DNA of 64,000 bases from Crossaster papposus (Eukaryota; Echinodermata; Asteroidea; Velatida; Solasteridae): NCBI GenBank assembly GCA_037893245.1, contig JBAIAA010000412.1, forward strand, positions 2,108,001-2,172,000, read 5' to 3'. A program made the position numbers and the translations under genes. Positions 45,901-58,600 of the stretch are shown here, one piece after another (the first letter of the stretch is position 1; each line of letters opens with the position of its first letter). The notes beneath the pieces were generated by a model. That model worked only from the letters and a program-made list of their open reading frames with translations. It did no database searches and was not told the DNA's origin.

Positions 45901-48900
45901 GATTTTCATGATTTTTTTTATTTATTTTTTACTGGAAATCCCCTTAACAAGGCCTAAAGACCACTCAAAGGTGTAAGCTACAGAAGAAAGAAGAAGGTAC
46001 TAGCCTTAATTGGAACAGATACAGTAAAACAGACGATATCCAGTCGAGCTTAGTTTGTTTGTGTGAGTTAGTCTTGCATACGCACTGTGGACCTCAAACA
46101 ATATAGGTCCACACGATGCGGGAAAAGGTTACGGTTTGTGGACTTAGCCAGGTCTACAATCCATTTTTCAGTCTTCAAAAAACAGCGCTAGAGGAAAAAC
46201 GGGTTAGAGTTATATATAGAAAAGATAGGAGGAACAGCTGAGAGGCCCAGAATCAACATTTGAGGTTAAATTTGTTTTTGGGAAGCAAGAAAAATTAGTA
46301 TTTGTGACCTGTCATCACAAAATGAGCGTAAAGTCGCACGGAATGATTTCCCAGTACGACCAGTCAAAGTCAAAATTTGAAGGCGTGGTCGATTTTGAGA
46401 TTATATGGTTTTTTTTAAAGACTAAATCCCCAACAATCAATTCCTAATTTTTTAGGACCAACAGATAAAAAAAAAAAATTTTGAGACAATTTTGACTATG
46501 CCTTTCTTTGGGATTTCACACAATTTCTCGCAAGAAATGCCCGTTTTCTCATAATCTCAGTATTAAGACTCCAGACTAAAAAATAAATAAAACAAATATT
46601 GAGTATCAAACCTCCAGTGTTATACATTAGAAAGCTCTGTTTCCACAGAATTAAGAAATACCCATATCTCAATTTTTGATTTTGCTGACTTTACGCTCAT
46701 TTTGTGATGACAGGTCACATTTAGTCAACGTTTTTTAACTACACGAAGACAAAGGAATGTCCACAGTCCGTATGTGAGGTAAACCTAATTGTTTTCTTGT
46801 GTGTGAACAGATTCTGGGTAAACTGGTGTGATGGCTATTTCCGTCTCGGACGTACTGGAGCGAGCCAGTCCCTCTTCTGGTCTCCACCGAGAGTTAAAAA
46901 ATGGAAGTATGTGGCTTTCACCACCGGATATGGCAGCGACGGATGGTTTAGATTCAACAGTTTCTATTCCAAAGGTAAAAGCCTTGCATCTACAGGGGAA
47001 AGCTCCTTAGCCAGCTAAAAGGTTTACAAAATCCCGGCTTCATTTCCCAAGCTTAAATCGGTCAAAATAAATCTGTAAGATGTACTGTTTTTGATTGGGA
47101 AACAGAATACTGGCGTAGCGGTTCTTTTGTTGCCTTCCGCTACTGTGACCCGGGTTTCGAGTCCCGCCTGGGCCGATAATATGTGGATTGGGTTTTCAGT
47201 CCCTGCCTGATTCAGTGGGTTTTCCTTCCAATACTTTTGGGGGGTTTTCCTCCCACCTCTAAAACTGTAATTTCTTCACATTGTCTTCTCTCACTGGGCC
47301 TCCTAGGAGAACAGTGGATTTCACTGAATGGGTTATATCCAGTATAAATAAAAAAATGAAATAACCATTCCTTCGAAACTTTTTCGAAACTTTTTTTATC
47401 AACATACAGTTCAATACACCTGCGAGCAGGAAACTGCCTACATCAATTGTGGTAGCAAGTTCATCAGCATCATTGATGCCAACTACGGGCGAAGCAGCTC
47501 CGACATATGCCCAAGTTCTTTCATGCGCTCAACTGAGTGCTTCTCGACAAAAGCCCGAAGTGTAGTCGGAAAGCTTTGCCACGGGGTCCACGAGTGTCGT
47601 GTGGATGCAAACGATGGTATTTTCGGAAATCCTTGCTCTGGAACCTCAAAATACTTGAAGGTACATATTCTCTTTAAACTACACGTAAATGTTGTTTAAC
47701 CAGTTAGCGCCGGGTGACGTATATAGAAACGCCAAGTTTTACCCAGATTCAAAACGGATGACGCATAAACACGCCACGAGCAAGGCCGGAAATGTCTGTC
47801 AGCAGCGAGCAAGGCCGGAAACGAGTGAGTGTGCTTCCCGTTACTATCGGCCTGAACCCGCCTCGGATCAAGTTTCGTAAAAAAATCATCCCGCGTGTCG
47901 GCTTGGTGATGTTAAAATAATCCCAGGACACAAACTGGTTAACTGACCTGTTTGAAGTTTTACAATCTTAAATGCAGAGAAAAAAACAACAACAAAAAAT
48001 CGGCTTTCGTTTTTTAACCGGCTTTCGTTTTTAACCAGTTCGCGCCGGATGACGTATATAAACGCAAAAATTTCCCCAAATTCAAAACGGATGACGAATA
48101 AATACGCCAAGTTCAAGTTCGGAAATGTATGTCAGCAGCGCGCAAGGCCGGAAATGCGTGGGTGTGCTACCCAGCACTATCGGCCTGAACACGCTTCGGA
48201 TCGAGTTTCGTTAAAAATAATCCCGCCCGTCGGCTCGGCGATGTAAAAATAATCCCGGCGCGAACTGGTTAACCGGCATCGGGCAGTTGTTCTTGTTATT
48301 CTTTTTATAATTGAATTTAATATTTAATTGAATTGAATTGATTTTTTAAAATTGTGATCGCCATTCCGGCGGAGTTCGTGATTTTGTTAATAAAATTCAA
48401 TTTTTCGGAACAACTATAGAATATCTAGTGCAATCAGTTTGATGTCTAGAATCAATGGTGATTTGCCAACAAATACCAGTATTTTTGGATGGATAGTGAC
48501 AAATTGGAGTGAAGAGGCTTGCTCAAGGACACAACACAACAGGAGCTGGATTTGAAAGCCACATTTCCCCTGCAAAATAACCTTGAGTTAATCCATAGTT
48601 AATTGTCCCAACAGGTGAAATACGAGTGCTTGCCAGAACAGCAAAATAAGTACTTCATCCCTGACGCCTGCCTAGAGCATAAGTGCAACCCCAGGGGTGG
48701 GGAATGTAATCCTGTCAGTGGCTCAGATTACCGATGCGCGTGCAGGGCCGGGTTTCATGGTGAACACTGCGAAAGTGGTGAGTGTATCAACTTGCGATCA
48801 TAATCAAACACTATCAATTACCCCTTCTAAATTGTTTTGAAACGTGCTTTACCACGTACAGCATCAGACAAGCAACTTTTCTAACGTTGTTCAACTTGGC

Positions 48901-51900
48901 GTTATTTACCAGTACCGGTAACCCAACAGAATGCGATTCTGAATGCGTTCCGGGATATATATCAAATGATCACTTGCCTGCTCAATTTACTAGGTTCCAA
49001 CGGCAATGTCAACTGGTTGGATCATGTTGGATTCAGCAGGGTTGGGGTTCTTAATCTTCTTTAATGCCTGTGTTTTTTAGAGTTTGCCCTGTGCCGTGCT
49101 TGGGGTGATCCCCATTACACTCAGTTCAGTGGCAGGTGCTTCAACTACCAGGGCAAGTGCAAGTACATCTTGGCCCAGCCCTGTGTGGAGGATGCCGACA
49201 GGTGGGTTGGGCGTGCCTGTCTCTTTCCTTTTCACAATACTGCGTCAACCCCTCCGTCAACCCCTCCGTCAACCCCTCCGTCAACCCCTCCGTCAACCCC
49301 TCCGTCAACCCCTCCGTCAACCCCTCCGTCAACCCCTCCGTCAACCCCTCCGTCAACCCCTCCGTCAACCCCTCCGTCAACCCCTCCGTCAACCCCTCCG
49401 TCAACCCCTCCGTCAACCCCTCCGTCAACCCCTCCGTCAACCCCTCCGTCAACCCCTCCGTCAACCCCTCCGTCAACCCCTCCGTCAACCCCTCCGTCAA
49501 CCCCCTGTCAACTCCTCCGTCAACCCCTCCGTCAACTCCTCCGTCTATCCCTCCGTCTATCCCTTCCGTCAACCCCTCCGTCAACCCCTCCGTCAACCCC
49601 TCCGTCAACCCCTCCGTCAACCCCTCCGTCAACCCCTCCGTCAACCCCTCCGTCAACCCCTCCGTCAACCCCTCCGTCAACCCTTCCGTCAACCCTTCCG
49701 CCAACCCCTCCGTCAACCCTTCCGTCAACCCTTCCGTCAACCCCTCCGTCAACTTTTCTGTCAACCCCTCCGTCAACCCCTCCGTCAACTCCGAGATTTG
49801 TCTAGTGTGGAAAAGTCTTTTGCCAGTTTTTGCCTTTGTCAGTTTTTGCCTTTGTTGGTTATTTGCTTTTTTGTGTCGGGGTCAGTTTGTTTGGCGGCGT
49901 ACGATTTGTTGTATTGTATTAACTTTTGGTAACCCTAATGTTCACATTTAGTCAGTTTCTGCTAGTGGAATCGAGTTATTAACTTTGTGATATCATTTTC
50001 TTTTCATTGTATTGATTAGAACTTTCAAGATCGTCGGTGTTAATGTCGCACCCCAATGGAACAAGAAAGTTTCCTTCAATCGTCAACTGGAGGTCATGAT
50101 AGGCGGAACGGTAAAGCAAAGATGAGAAAAGAAGAGAAAAGAGGAAACAAAAACAAAGCTATAACTCCCCAGAATTTCACCATCAGTAGTATACGAATAC
50201 AGCAAGGTTTGGGGGAAAGTAGTGGGAATTACTGGTCCCGAGGTGTAAAGTCAGCTCGACTACCTCCTGACGCAAAACGGTGGGAGGTAGTCGAGCTGAC
50301 CTACACTGAGGGACCAGTAATTCCTACTTTTTTCCAGAAAAAAAACCATGCTGTATTGAATCCTGATTCCCCATACCGACCTGACTCTTTGACCTGACAC
50401 CCGTGTTCAGACCTGGGGCCAATTTCACGGAGCTGCTAAGCACAAAAATGTGCTTAGCATGAAAATTTGTCTTTGGTAAAAGCAAGGTTACAGACCAAAT
50501 TTTCACGTGTTCTTTATTGTTTTTGATTGATAATCAGCTGGTTTTTGCTTAGCATGAAAAACACGTAGAATATTGGCTGATAATTTGTTTTTATTGAGCA
50601 AGACTTTTTTGTGCTAAGAAAATTGTTGTGCTTAGCAGCTCCCTGAAATTGGCCCCTGCGCTCCTCTCACAAGCCGAGAGACTGTGTTATTGGCATTCCA
50701 TGCTCATTATGTAACTGACCCCCCCCTATTCTATCTCACTGGCACACCGCGCAAGTATTAGGGCCTTGCATGTGTTTGATAGCAGATTTGAGGTTGTTAT
50801 GCTTGGTAGTTGTGAAAATATCATAAATTCATTAGGAGATTGGCAATTAAGCTCACTTAACAAACATAAAATCTTAAATGATCTTAACAGGAACTCTTCC
50901 TCCTGCAAAACAAACAAGTTGTCATCAACAACAACATCAACAATGTGCCGTGCTCAACGGGCGAAGACGTCAATATCAACTTCGACGGCAAATATGTGGT
51001 GAGTGAAAAAACAAAAAAACAGTTTTCAGGAAGCTGCTTGTAAGCTTAGAAAAAGATAGACAATTCGGCAATTGTGATTTTTTTTTAATAACAAATCTAT
51101 TTGTCAGAACGATTACTGGATATCTAGCTTAATCATTTTGCTGGATGCTTAGAATAATTATTTACTTTCAAATAAGTAAGATATGTCTTAATAATTTGGT
51201 AGTAAAAATGTTTGATATCTGCAAGTTGTGTATCCTACCTTTAAGTTAATCATTTAATAAGTGCTTACAATTCTATTGTAGTGAGCAACTTGGGCAGTGT
51301 TTGGACTAATTTGTGCGCTAACGTTGCTTTTCTTAAAGGTGGTTAGCAGCGAAAAGTATGGAATGAAAATCATGTGGGATGGTAAAGAGACGTACAAGAT
51401 CTTTGCCGACAAGGCCATGTACGGAGAGAACATGTGCGGGCTCTGCGGCAGCATTAAACCTCACAGAAATGGCATCTTCATCATGAGGAATGGAACAGAG
51501 GTGAATGCACAGTATCCCCTTCCCTCTCCCCCCAAGTTTGCCCCCAACACTTTATGTGCAAATTAGATTCATAAACCATTTAGACAGGGTGCCGTGTGTC
51601 TGGGGAATCCTTCGTGGCCCGCCTTCCACGGGATTCTCCTGGAAAACTGCCTAGAATCAGTCTATCGTTATACTTCTATACAATAGTTCTTTCATTCTTT
51701 TGAAACGTTCTCATTCTTTTCTTTTGTAATAATTGTTCCTTCCGACTCCAAGTTTTTATATTCTACACAGTTCACTTGATTGTTTTTTATTACTACCTAT
51801 TGTCTTATATTTGTACTCATTCCCGCCGTGAATATGGCCACTGATGCCGGCACGGCGTTAAACCCTAAACTCACTCACTCACTAGATTCATAAAAAGTTG

Positions 51901-52592
51901 AATCATCGGTTCTGTGGACACCTTTTGGGTCAGTAAAAGCATTCTAAACATTGGTACTTTGATAGACAAAACGTGCCACGCATGCAATAATTCAGCCGTC
52001 GATAGTGTTCAGCCAACGTACGTCTTTGTACGATTCTGCGGTCTGTTGCTCTAATGGCTTATTATCTGGTCCATTGACCAAAACAAAAAATCTTGCCCCA
52101 CATTTTCCACCCCAAATTTTAAAGTCTAGTGCCGCCACTGGGTGAGATGCAGGGTTTAAAATTATTTTTGTTTTTTTTGTTTTGGTAGACGAGTAACATC
52201 AATCACTTCGGTGACTCCTGGACCGCTAACCCGTTTGAATGCGCCAGTTGCGACGACTGCGTTGATCTGGACTACTGCAACAATGATGATGCTTTCCTAG
52301 GAAATGTCAAGGATGCATGCGAGCCTATTCGAGACCCTGATGGTATGTTTGTTTGTTTTCAACATCAATATTAAACTTACTCCCGGTTTATAGACAGGCG
52401 TTTTAGAGTCGTGCCAAACCAATTGCAATGTTGCAGTCCGGTGTAATTCCAAATATGGTATCAGGTTCCGGTTCTGGTTCTGGTTCCGGTTCCGATTCAG
52501 GTTTCAAGTTCAGGTTTCAGGTTTCAGGTTCAGGTTCAGGTTCCGCTTCTGGTTCCGGTTCTGGTTCCGGTTCCGGTTCTGGTTCCGGTTCC

Positions 52593-52625
<33 letters not shown>

Positions 52626-55600
52626 GCAGGTTTGCACACTATTAGGTAAGTTGTACACTGAGAAACACTTAACGGAACCTAAATAATGGTATGGGGAGGT
52701 CAGACAAGAAGCCGAAGCTTGTACTGGTTCTTCCCCGTCACAAGAATGTAATTATACAATTCATGATTAACCAAGTAGATAATAATACATAGGAAACATA
52801 GCCAAGGATTAACAAACTCGGGTACTGACAAAACATTACAAGAGTCTATCGATAACAATGCTTTTATTATAAAAAGAAAACCTGGTTATAGTTACAATAC
52901 AGTTTTTTTAATATATTGTATGAAAGTATTAGGTATAATAAAACTGCATTGATTCATTATTTCCAAACCTGTTGTAGGTGTGTTCGCAGTGGGTCACAAT
53001 CAGTTTGACCCTCAAGAGATGTACATGACCTGCATCTTCGACTTGTGCTCCCGGAAGACTTTTGACGACAAGATACGCTGCAACATGCTGACGGAGTACG
53101 CCAATCGCATCCTGGTGGAGAACAGGCTGGAGTATCTTCAGCAAAGCGAAGCAATCGTCGGCTGGCGTGACAGTCTCAATTGCCGTAAGTAGTCTGGGAG
53201 CTAGTCCAGAGACCGATCCACTATAAGGATTGTGCCATGTGTTTAACCCTTTCCGTACCTTGGGCGACCTTTGTCGATAAGACACTACCTCCTTGCTGCT
53301 TACTGTAGGCGACTTTAGTCAAACAGGATACCGGTAACACACAGAACACCCATTCTCAAATGTAATAATAAGGGAATAAATGTGTGTTCGAGAGGTTTTA
53401 ATCACTCTGTTTAATACCGCTTGGAGTCTGGGTGCTGATAAATACCCGAGCCGAAGCGGTATTAAACAGAGTGATTAATACCGACCGAACACACATTTAT
53501 TCCCATTCATTAATACCTTTTTTTGTAAAATTCAGCCAAAAAAGCCCGGAAAATCCAGGAAAATTGTCGCAAGTAAATTTCGGTGTTTCGCCATTCTGTG
53601 TGTGTCAAATGACATGTTTCCGCCTCTGTCGCTCTACACAATACATGCAATAAAGCGTATTTACTATGAACTAGACTATTACTGCCATTGGCAACCTCGT
53701 TCCCAGGGTGTCGAGCTGTACGTGCCCGACACTACCCGCTCTTACTATTGGAGACGAGATACGGTTGGAAATAAAGTGAGCCCTGGGGACGGGTATAATG
53801 CGACATCGCATGACACCGCGTGTTTTGTTGCCAGCTTGTTTTGAACTTTTCCAGCCATGTCTTTATCGTCCGTTTAATACCGGCCACGTGAGGGGCTCTC
53901 GACCAATAGGAATGCCTAAACTGTCCCAGGTATTTATGAATGTGCATTAAATATATATTGCGTACGTATCTGCCGATACGATAACGACCCTCGCAACGCT
54001 ATACCATCATGTCCTTGTTCATCAGGCCCTGGGCCACATGGCAGCCGGCGCTCGATGATCAATTTGACCTTGACCCTCACAGGTGCCCATTTGCACTCCT
54101 GGTTGGAGAGTGAGATGCACTTGTAGTTAAAGCCATGTTCCTGGCAGGGTTCAAATTCACGTACCATCGCACATGAGTCGAGGACCATAACGACTAGGCC
54201 ATGGCATTCTACATTTGTGGAGACATATCTCTTTGTTCTCGTGTACAAAATGGTTAGAAGATAATAAGAAATGCGCCTATATTTGAACCAGAATTACTTT
54301 CTTGGGTTGAATTTTGGAACAAATATCTTTCACATAAAATATTTAAATTTTGTGACTGATAAGTATACCTTGAAAATTACTAGTAGTGTTTTTTTTAATT
54401 GCTTGTGCAGACCTTTACACCTATAGAAAGTGCCTTCTGGAGACCTGTTGACTCCAGTTTAGCCCTGTTCGCACTGGACTTTTTTTGATAAAACTTACCG
54501 AGACGATGGGTACTTTTCCCGTTTTAGGTCCAGTGCGGACAGCCTAGTACGTTTTCCTCTCAGTTACTTTTCCCGAGTCCAGTGGTTACTTTTACCGGCC
54601 AACTGCTGCCCGGGAAAACTTCCCAGGTAACTTTTCCCGAGACGATAAGTCCAGTGCGAACAGCGCGAGTCGGTAAAAGCGGCTCAGGTAAACGTACATC
54701 CCTAGTGCGATTTCATGCTACACAAGACACCGCACATGCGCTCTTTGCATTGTTTACGTGCGCGCACGCTGATGCATGCACATCGCATCGTGATCACATT
54801 CGCATGTGGTTCTGCGAAAAAAGAACAAGAACAGAAAAGAGCGTGGAGTAGTTGTACTACTAGTGTCGACGATGGCGTCAATGATCGATCGGACAAAAAG
54901 CGCCCACGCGAATTGGGTACACCGGGGTCAATGCAGAAAGGTTACGCAAAGCGCCCTCAAGAGTCATTATAATGACAATAAACTATTTTTTTTGGGTTTT
55001 AATTCTGTTTGGCCTACAGCGTTCGTTTGTCCTCAAGGTTCCATGTACACCATCTGCGCCAGTGCCTGCCAGCCTACCTGTTTCCAGCCTATGGCATCGT
55101 CATCCTGCCAGTTGAGCTGCGTGGAGGGCTGCAATGCGGCTACCGGCTACGTCATGGAGAACGGGGAACCCATTGAGGAGACCAAGTGCGGCTGTCGATA
55201 CGGCGACCTCTACTTCAATGTAAATTGGTTTTTTTCGCCTTAGTTGTCAATTTTCCTGTGTAAAATGATAATTTTTTCAAAAACAAGTTACAAATAGGGG
55301 TAGGTAGTCACAATTCGGCTAACATTAACACTAACCCTGCACCAGACGCAGTGCAGCGCATAGTGTACACAAAAGTCTGGTGCACTTTGATGCATTCCGA
55401 ATTCAACACCAGTGCGAAATAGTGTAAAAACAATGTTTGGGTTTGGGATGGGTTTTCAGAAAAATCAGCAGTGGTTGAACCATGACTGCAGCTTGTCCTG
55501 CACCTGTGAGGCTGAGGGGCCCAAGTGCCACGATGTGAGATGCCACGAGCACGCCAAATGCGGCTCCATGAACCAAGTCCACGGCTGCCACTGCAAGGCC

Positions 55601-58600
55601 AATTACGTCGGTGATGGCTGCTTAAGATGCCAGCGTAAGTCAACACAGTTTGTGGATCTAAATATGTGACCTGGGGACGATTTCACGAAACGCTAAGACG
55701 CGCCTTAGGAAGAGTAACTCGTCCCAAATCGCGACTCGTCCTAGGATTGATTTCACCAAAGTTAAGACGCGTTCAACACGTCCTAAACTTCCATAGCAAC
55801 GTGGCTGAACTCGTCTTAACTTAGGATCGGTCCGGGGGTCATCTTATCTCATTTTTATGTACGTTATGTATATTGTCAGCAAACCATTGCATTATTTTCT
55901 CGTTAAAGACAAATGTCAGCTTAGAGTTTTAGTTTTGAAGAAGAAACAGATTTGATTTATATTTTGCTATGTGTGTATAGTTTTATAAACTAATTATTTA
56001 TACCCCAACTAGTCGACTCTGTTCCTTGCTCTACGGTCGTATATAGAACATGCAGAACTACCGTATGTGATTGTACTGCACAGATTAGCAAAAGTTTGTG
56101 TTCTCGCACGCGCGCACGCTAGAAGTTGGTTTGCGTGTTTCTTTTCAACGACTGTTTCCTCTATCGGTAAAAACAAACATGAAACAGCGTCAAATTGGTA
56201 GTTGCGATCCGTCTTTCATAAGATGGGTTTAGTGAAATTGATCTTAGGACACGTCTTAGCCAAGATCGATCTTTGATCTAGGACTCGTCTTAAGTCCTAA
56301 AATGAGTCGTAAGTTAAGAGTTTCGTGAAATCGGCCCCATCTCCCACGAAAATGACGTAAAGTCGTGCTATGCTATATTGAGTTCTAATTGAAAATAGTC
56401 GATTTGACAGCGGGGAGTCGTTGGGGGGGGGGGGGGGGGGGGTGTTTCGGCGTGATACCATTTCCACATATGTTTTCTTTCGAACTACCACGTATTTAAA
56501 AAAAAAAAATTTGCAGAAAAAAATCTAAATTTGATTTTACTGAGCGTACCCAAGAAGTAAAATGTAGCAAAATTAATTCTTAATATCCCTAATTTGATGT
56601 GTGAATGATCGCTGGTTTTGCTCAATATTAGATATTTGTTAATACCCTACCCAATAAATTATATATCATTTTAAAGCTAAGAATTAAAGGATTCTGGAAA
56701 TACCAATATTTCAAAATATCAAAATGTCAACTCTGATTTCGTGGGAGCAGGTCACATATAATTATACTCACACCTCAATAACTTAATACATCATATGTTC
56801 AGAAGATGTTAGACCCTATGCTCAGAAGATGTTATACCCTATACTTTACCTCACACAAAGGGATTCCTCGTGTGATAGCTACAGTTTCATCAGCAAGTTC
56901 GAGATCTGTTGAACTAGTTCCTTTTGTCAATTTCTGATTCAACTTCACGCATGCATGGTCTGTTTTTCACGTCTGGTCGATTGATCACGTCAAATCTAGT
57001 TTGTGAGCAGACGACAGGCCTTTACGATGCCCTAACCATATCAAATCCTTGATCCAGTTGGACTAGCTAGTCAAACCACGCAGTGTTCGAGTGACATCTA
57101 GATTGACTATGGTTAAGTTGCAGTCTTGTTAATGACTGTGCGTTCTTCCCCCGTTCCTACCCCATTCTTTCCCGATCGGTCCGTCGTTGTCAAGGAGGAT
57201 GGGAATCCGCGGACTGGACGGGGTTCGCGCGGCGAAGTTTAAGTCTAGTCGACTCTAGTCGCCCAACCTAACTTAACTTGTTCATTGACAAAAGCTACAT
57301 CCAGCCTTTGGAAAAATTTACGTCTTGCAGATTTTTATTTTATTTTTAGGGGAAAGGTGCAAATTTATTTCTGTCCCTCTGTTTGTGATTTATTTGTTAA
57401 TCATCATTCTTTCATGACCCTGACTTGATCCAGCAATCTGTCCATCCAGTATGGGCAACGAGATCAAGTTGCGAGACTTCGTGGACGAGGGTCAACAAGC
57501 CGTCATCGATTACAGCCGTCCCATCGCCTGCGAGGGCTACATCCGCTCCTTCACCATCAAGCGCCACGCCGAATCCATTGAGCCCGTCACGCTGATTGTC
57601 TGGCGGCAGCACGCGGAAGACAAGAGCAAGTTCCTCATTGTGGGCAGCGCCCGCCTCTCCATCAGCGACGACACCATGGACCTGTGCGAGTGTGACAGAT
57701 CCAAGATTCCCGTCCGAGTCGGCGACTACGTTGGCTTCATATCGGCCAGTGGCACTGTTTACTACGACGACGAGAGCGATCCGGCAGCAGGTGAAATCTA
57801 TAAGGCGAATTACTTCGACTCTTTCGAGCCCATGACTGAGGTTCAGTTTGAGGCACTACTAGTGAAGAGGGCGTACTCCATAAATGTCGCCCTAGAATGT
57901 GAGTTATCATGAAAATGTGTGTTCTCAGTCATCTAGTGATAGTTGATGAATTACCGATAGGTCGTCAGGTGGGGTCGAGATCCACCGATCCCCATAGAAA
58001 AGCACACGTGTATTACAAAGCCTGACTTCTAGAACCCAACTTATTAGTAACATTCACCGAGCCTAGGCGCGGGGTTAGTTTTAACGAAACTCGATCCGAC
58101 ACGGTTTCGGGCCGATGGTACCGATAATCGGACGTTCCATTAACAAATGTCGCAAAAGTAAAATGTTGAGAAAAAGGCCTTTGAAGTTTAGAGTTTTGTA
58201 CATGTGATATGGAAAAATGTCAATAGATTTATTCCACTACCCGGTACTTGCATATTATCTCTTAACAAAAAATAGTTGGTAGGTAAACCAAAGATTACAA
58301 ACATCGATACATTTGAGAGAGAAAAAAATAAAAATCACTAATCGTTCATTATTTGCCAGTTTTCTCCATTTTACTCTGTGCCTAGTTCCGTTTCATTTTT
58401 CCAGAACGTCTCGCACCTTACAGGAAACAATCTTTAGCAAAAACGAAGGATTTAAAAAAGAATAAGAAGTTTCATTTCAATATCTAAATTCTAATGTTTT
58501 GTTTTTCCTTTGTGTTTTTTCACTTGTTTTTAACTCCAGCATCTGATGGGAAACACGTTGAGGCATGTGAGTATTTTTGGTCAGTATGCGACCATTTTAA

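Larger units (their letters stand above)
47680..48470 (+). mobile_element. MITE family A, copy A8, hosting two family B copies
   Basis: Pieces of family A surround B8 (47696-47942) and B9 (48031-48272). Removing both restores family A order: CTGACCTGTTTGAAGTTTTA, then AACCGGCATCGGGCAG, then GAATATCTAGTGCAATC. Confidence 0.7.

Noticed and set aside
49084-49951. Several open frames over 200 codons on both strands rich in QPLR, NPSV, TPPS or EGLT
   Set aside because: They are products of the 12-bp minisatellite, which leaves all frames open; exons 12 and 13 splice around it in phase.
52428-52649. Gly-Ser-rich 73-codon frame
   Set aside because: Hexanucleotide repeat in intron 16; exons 16 and 17 join in phase without it.
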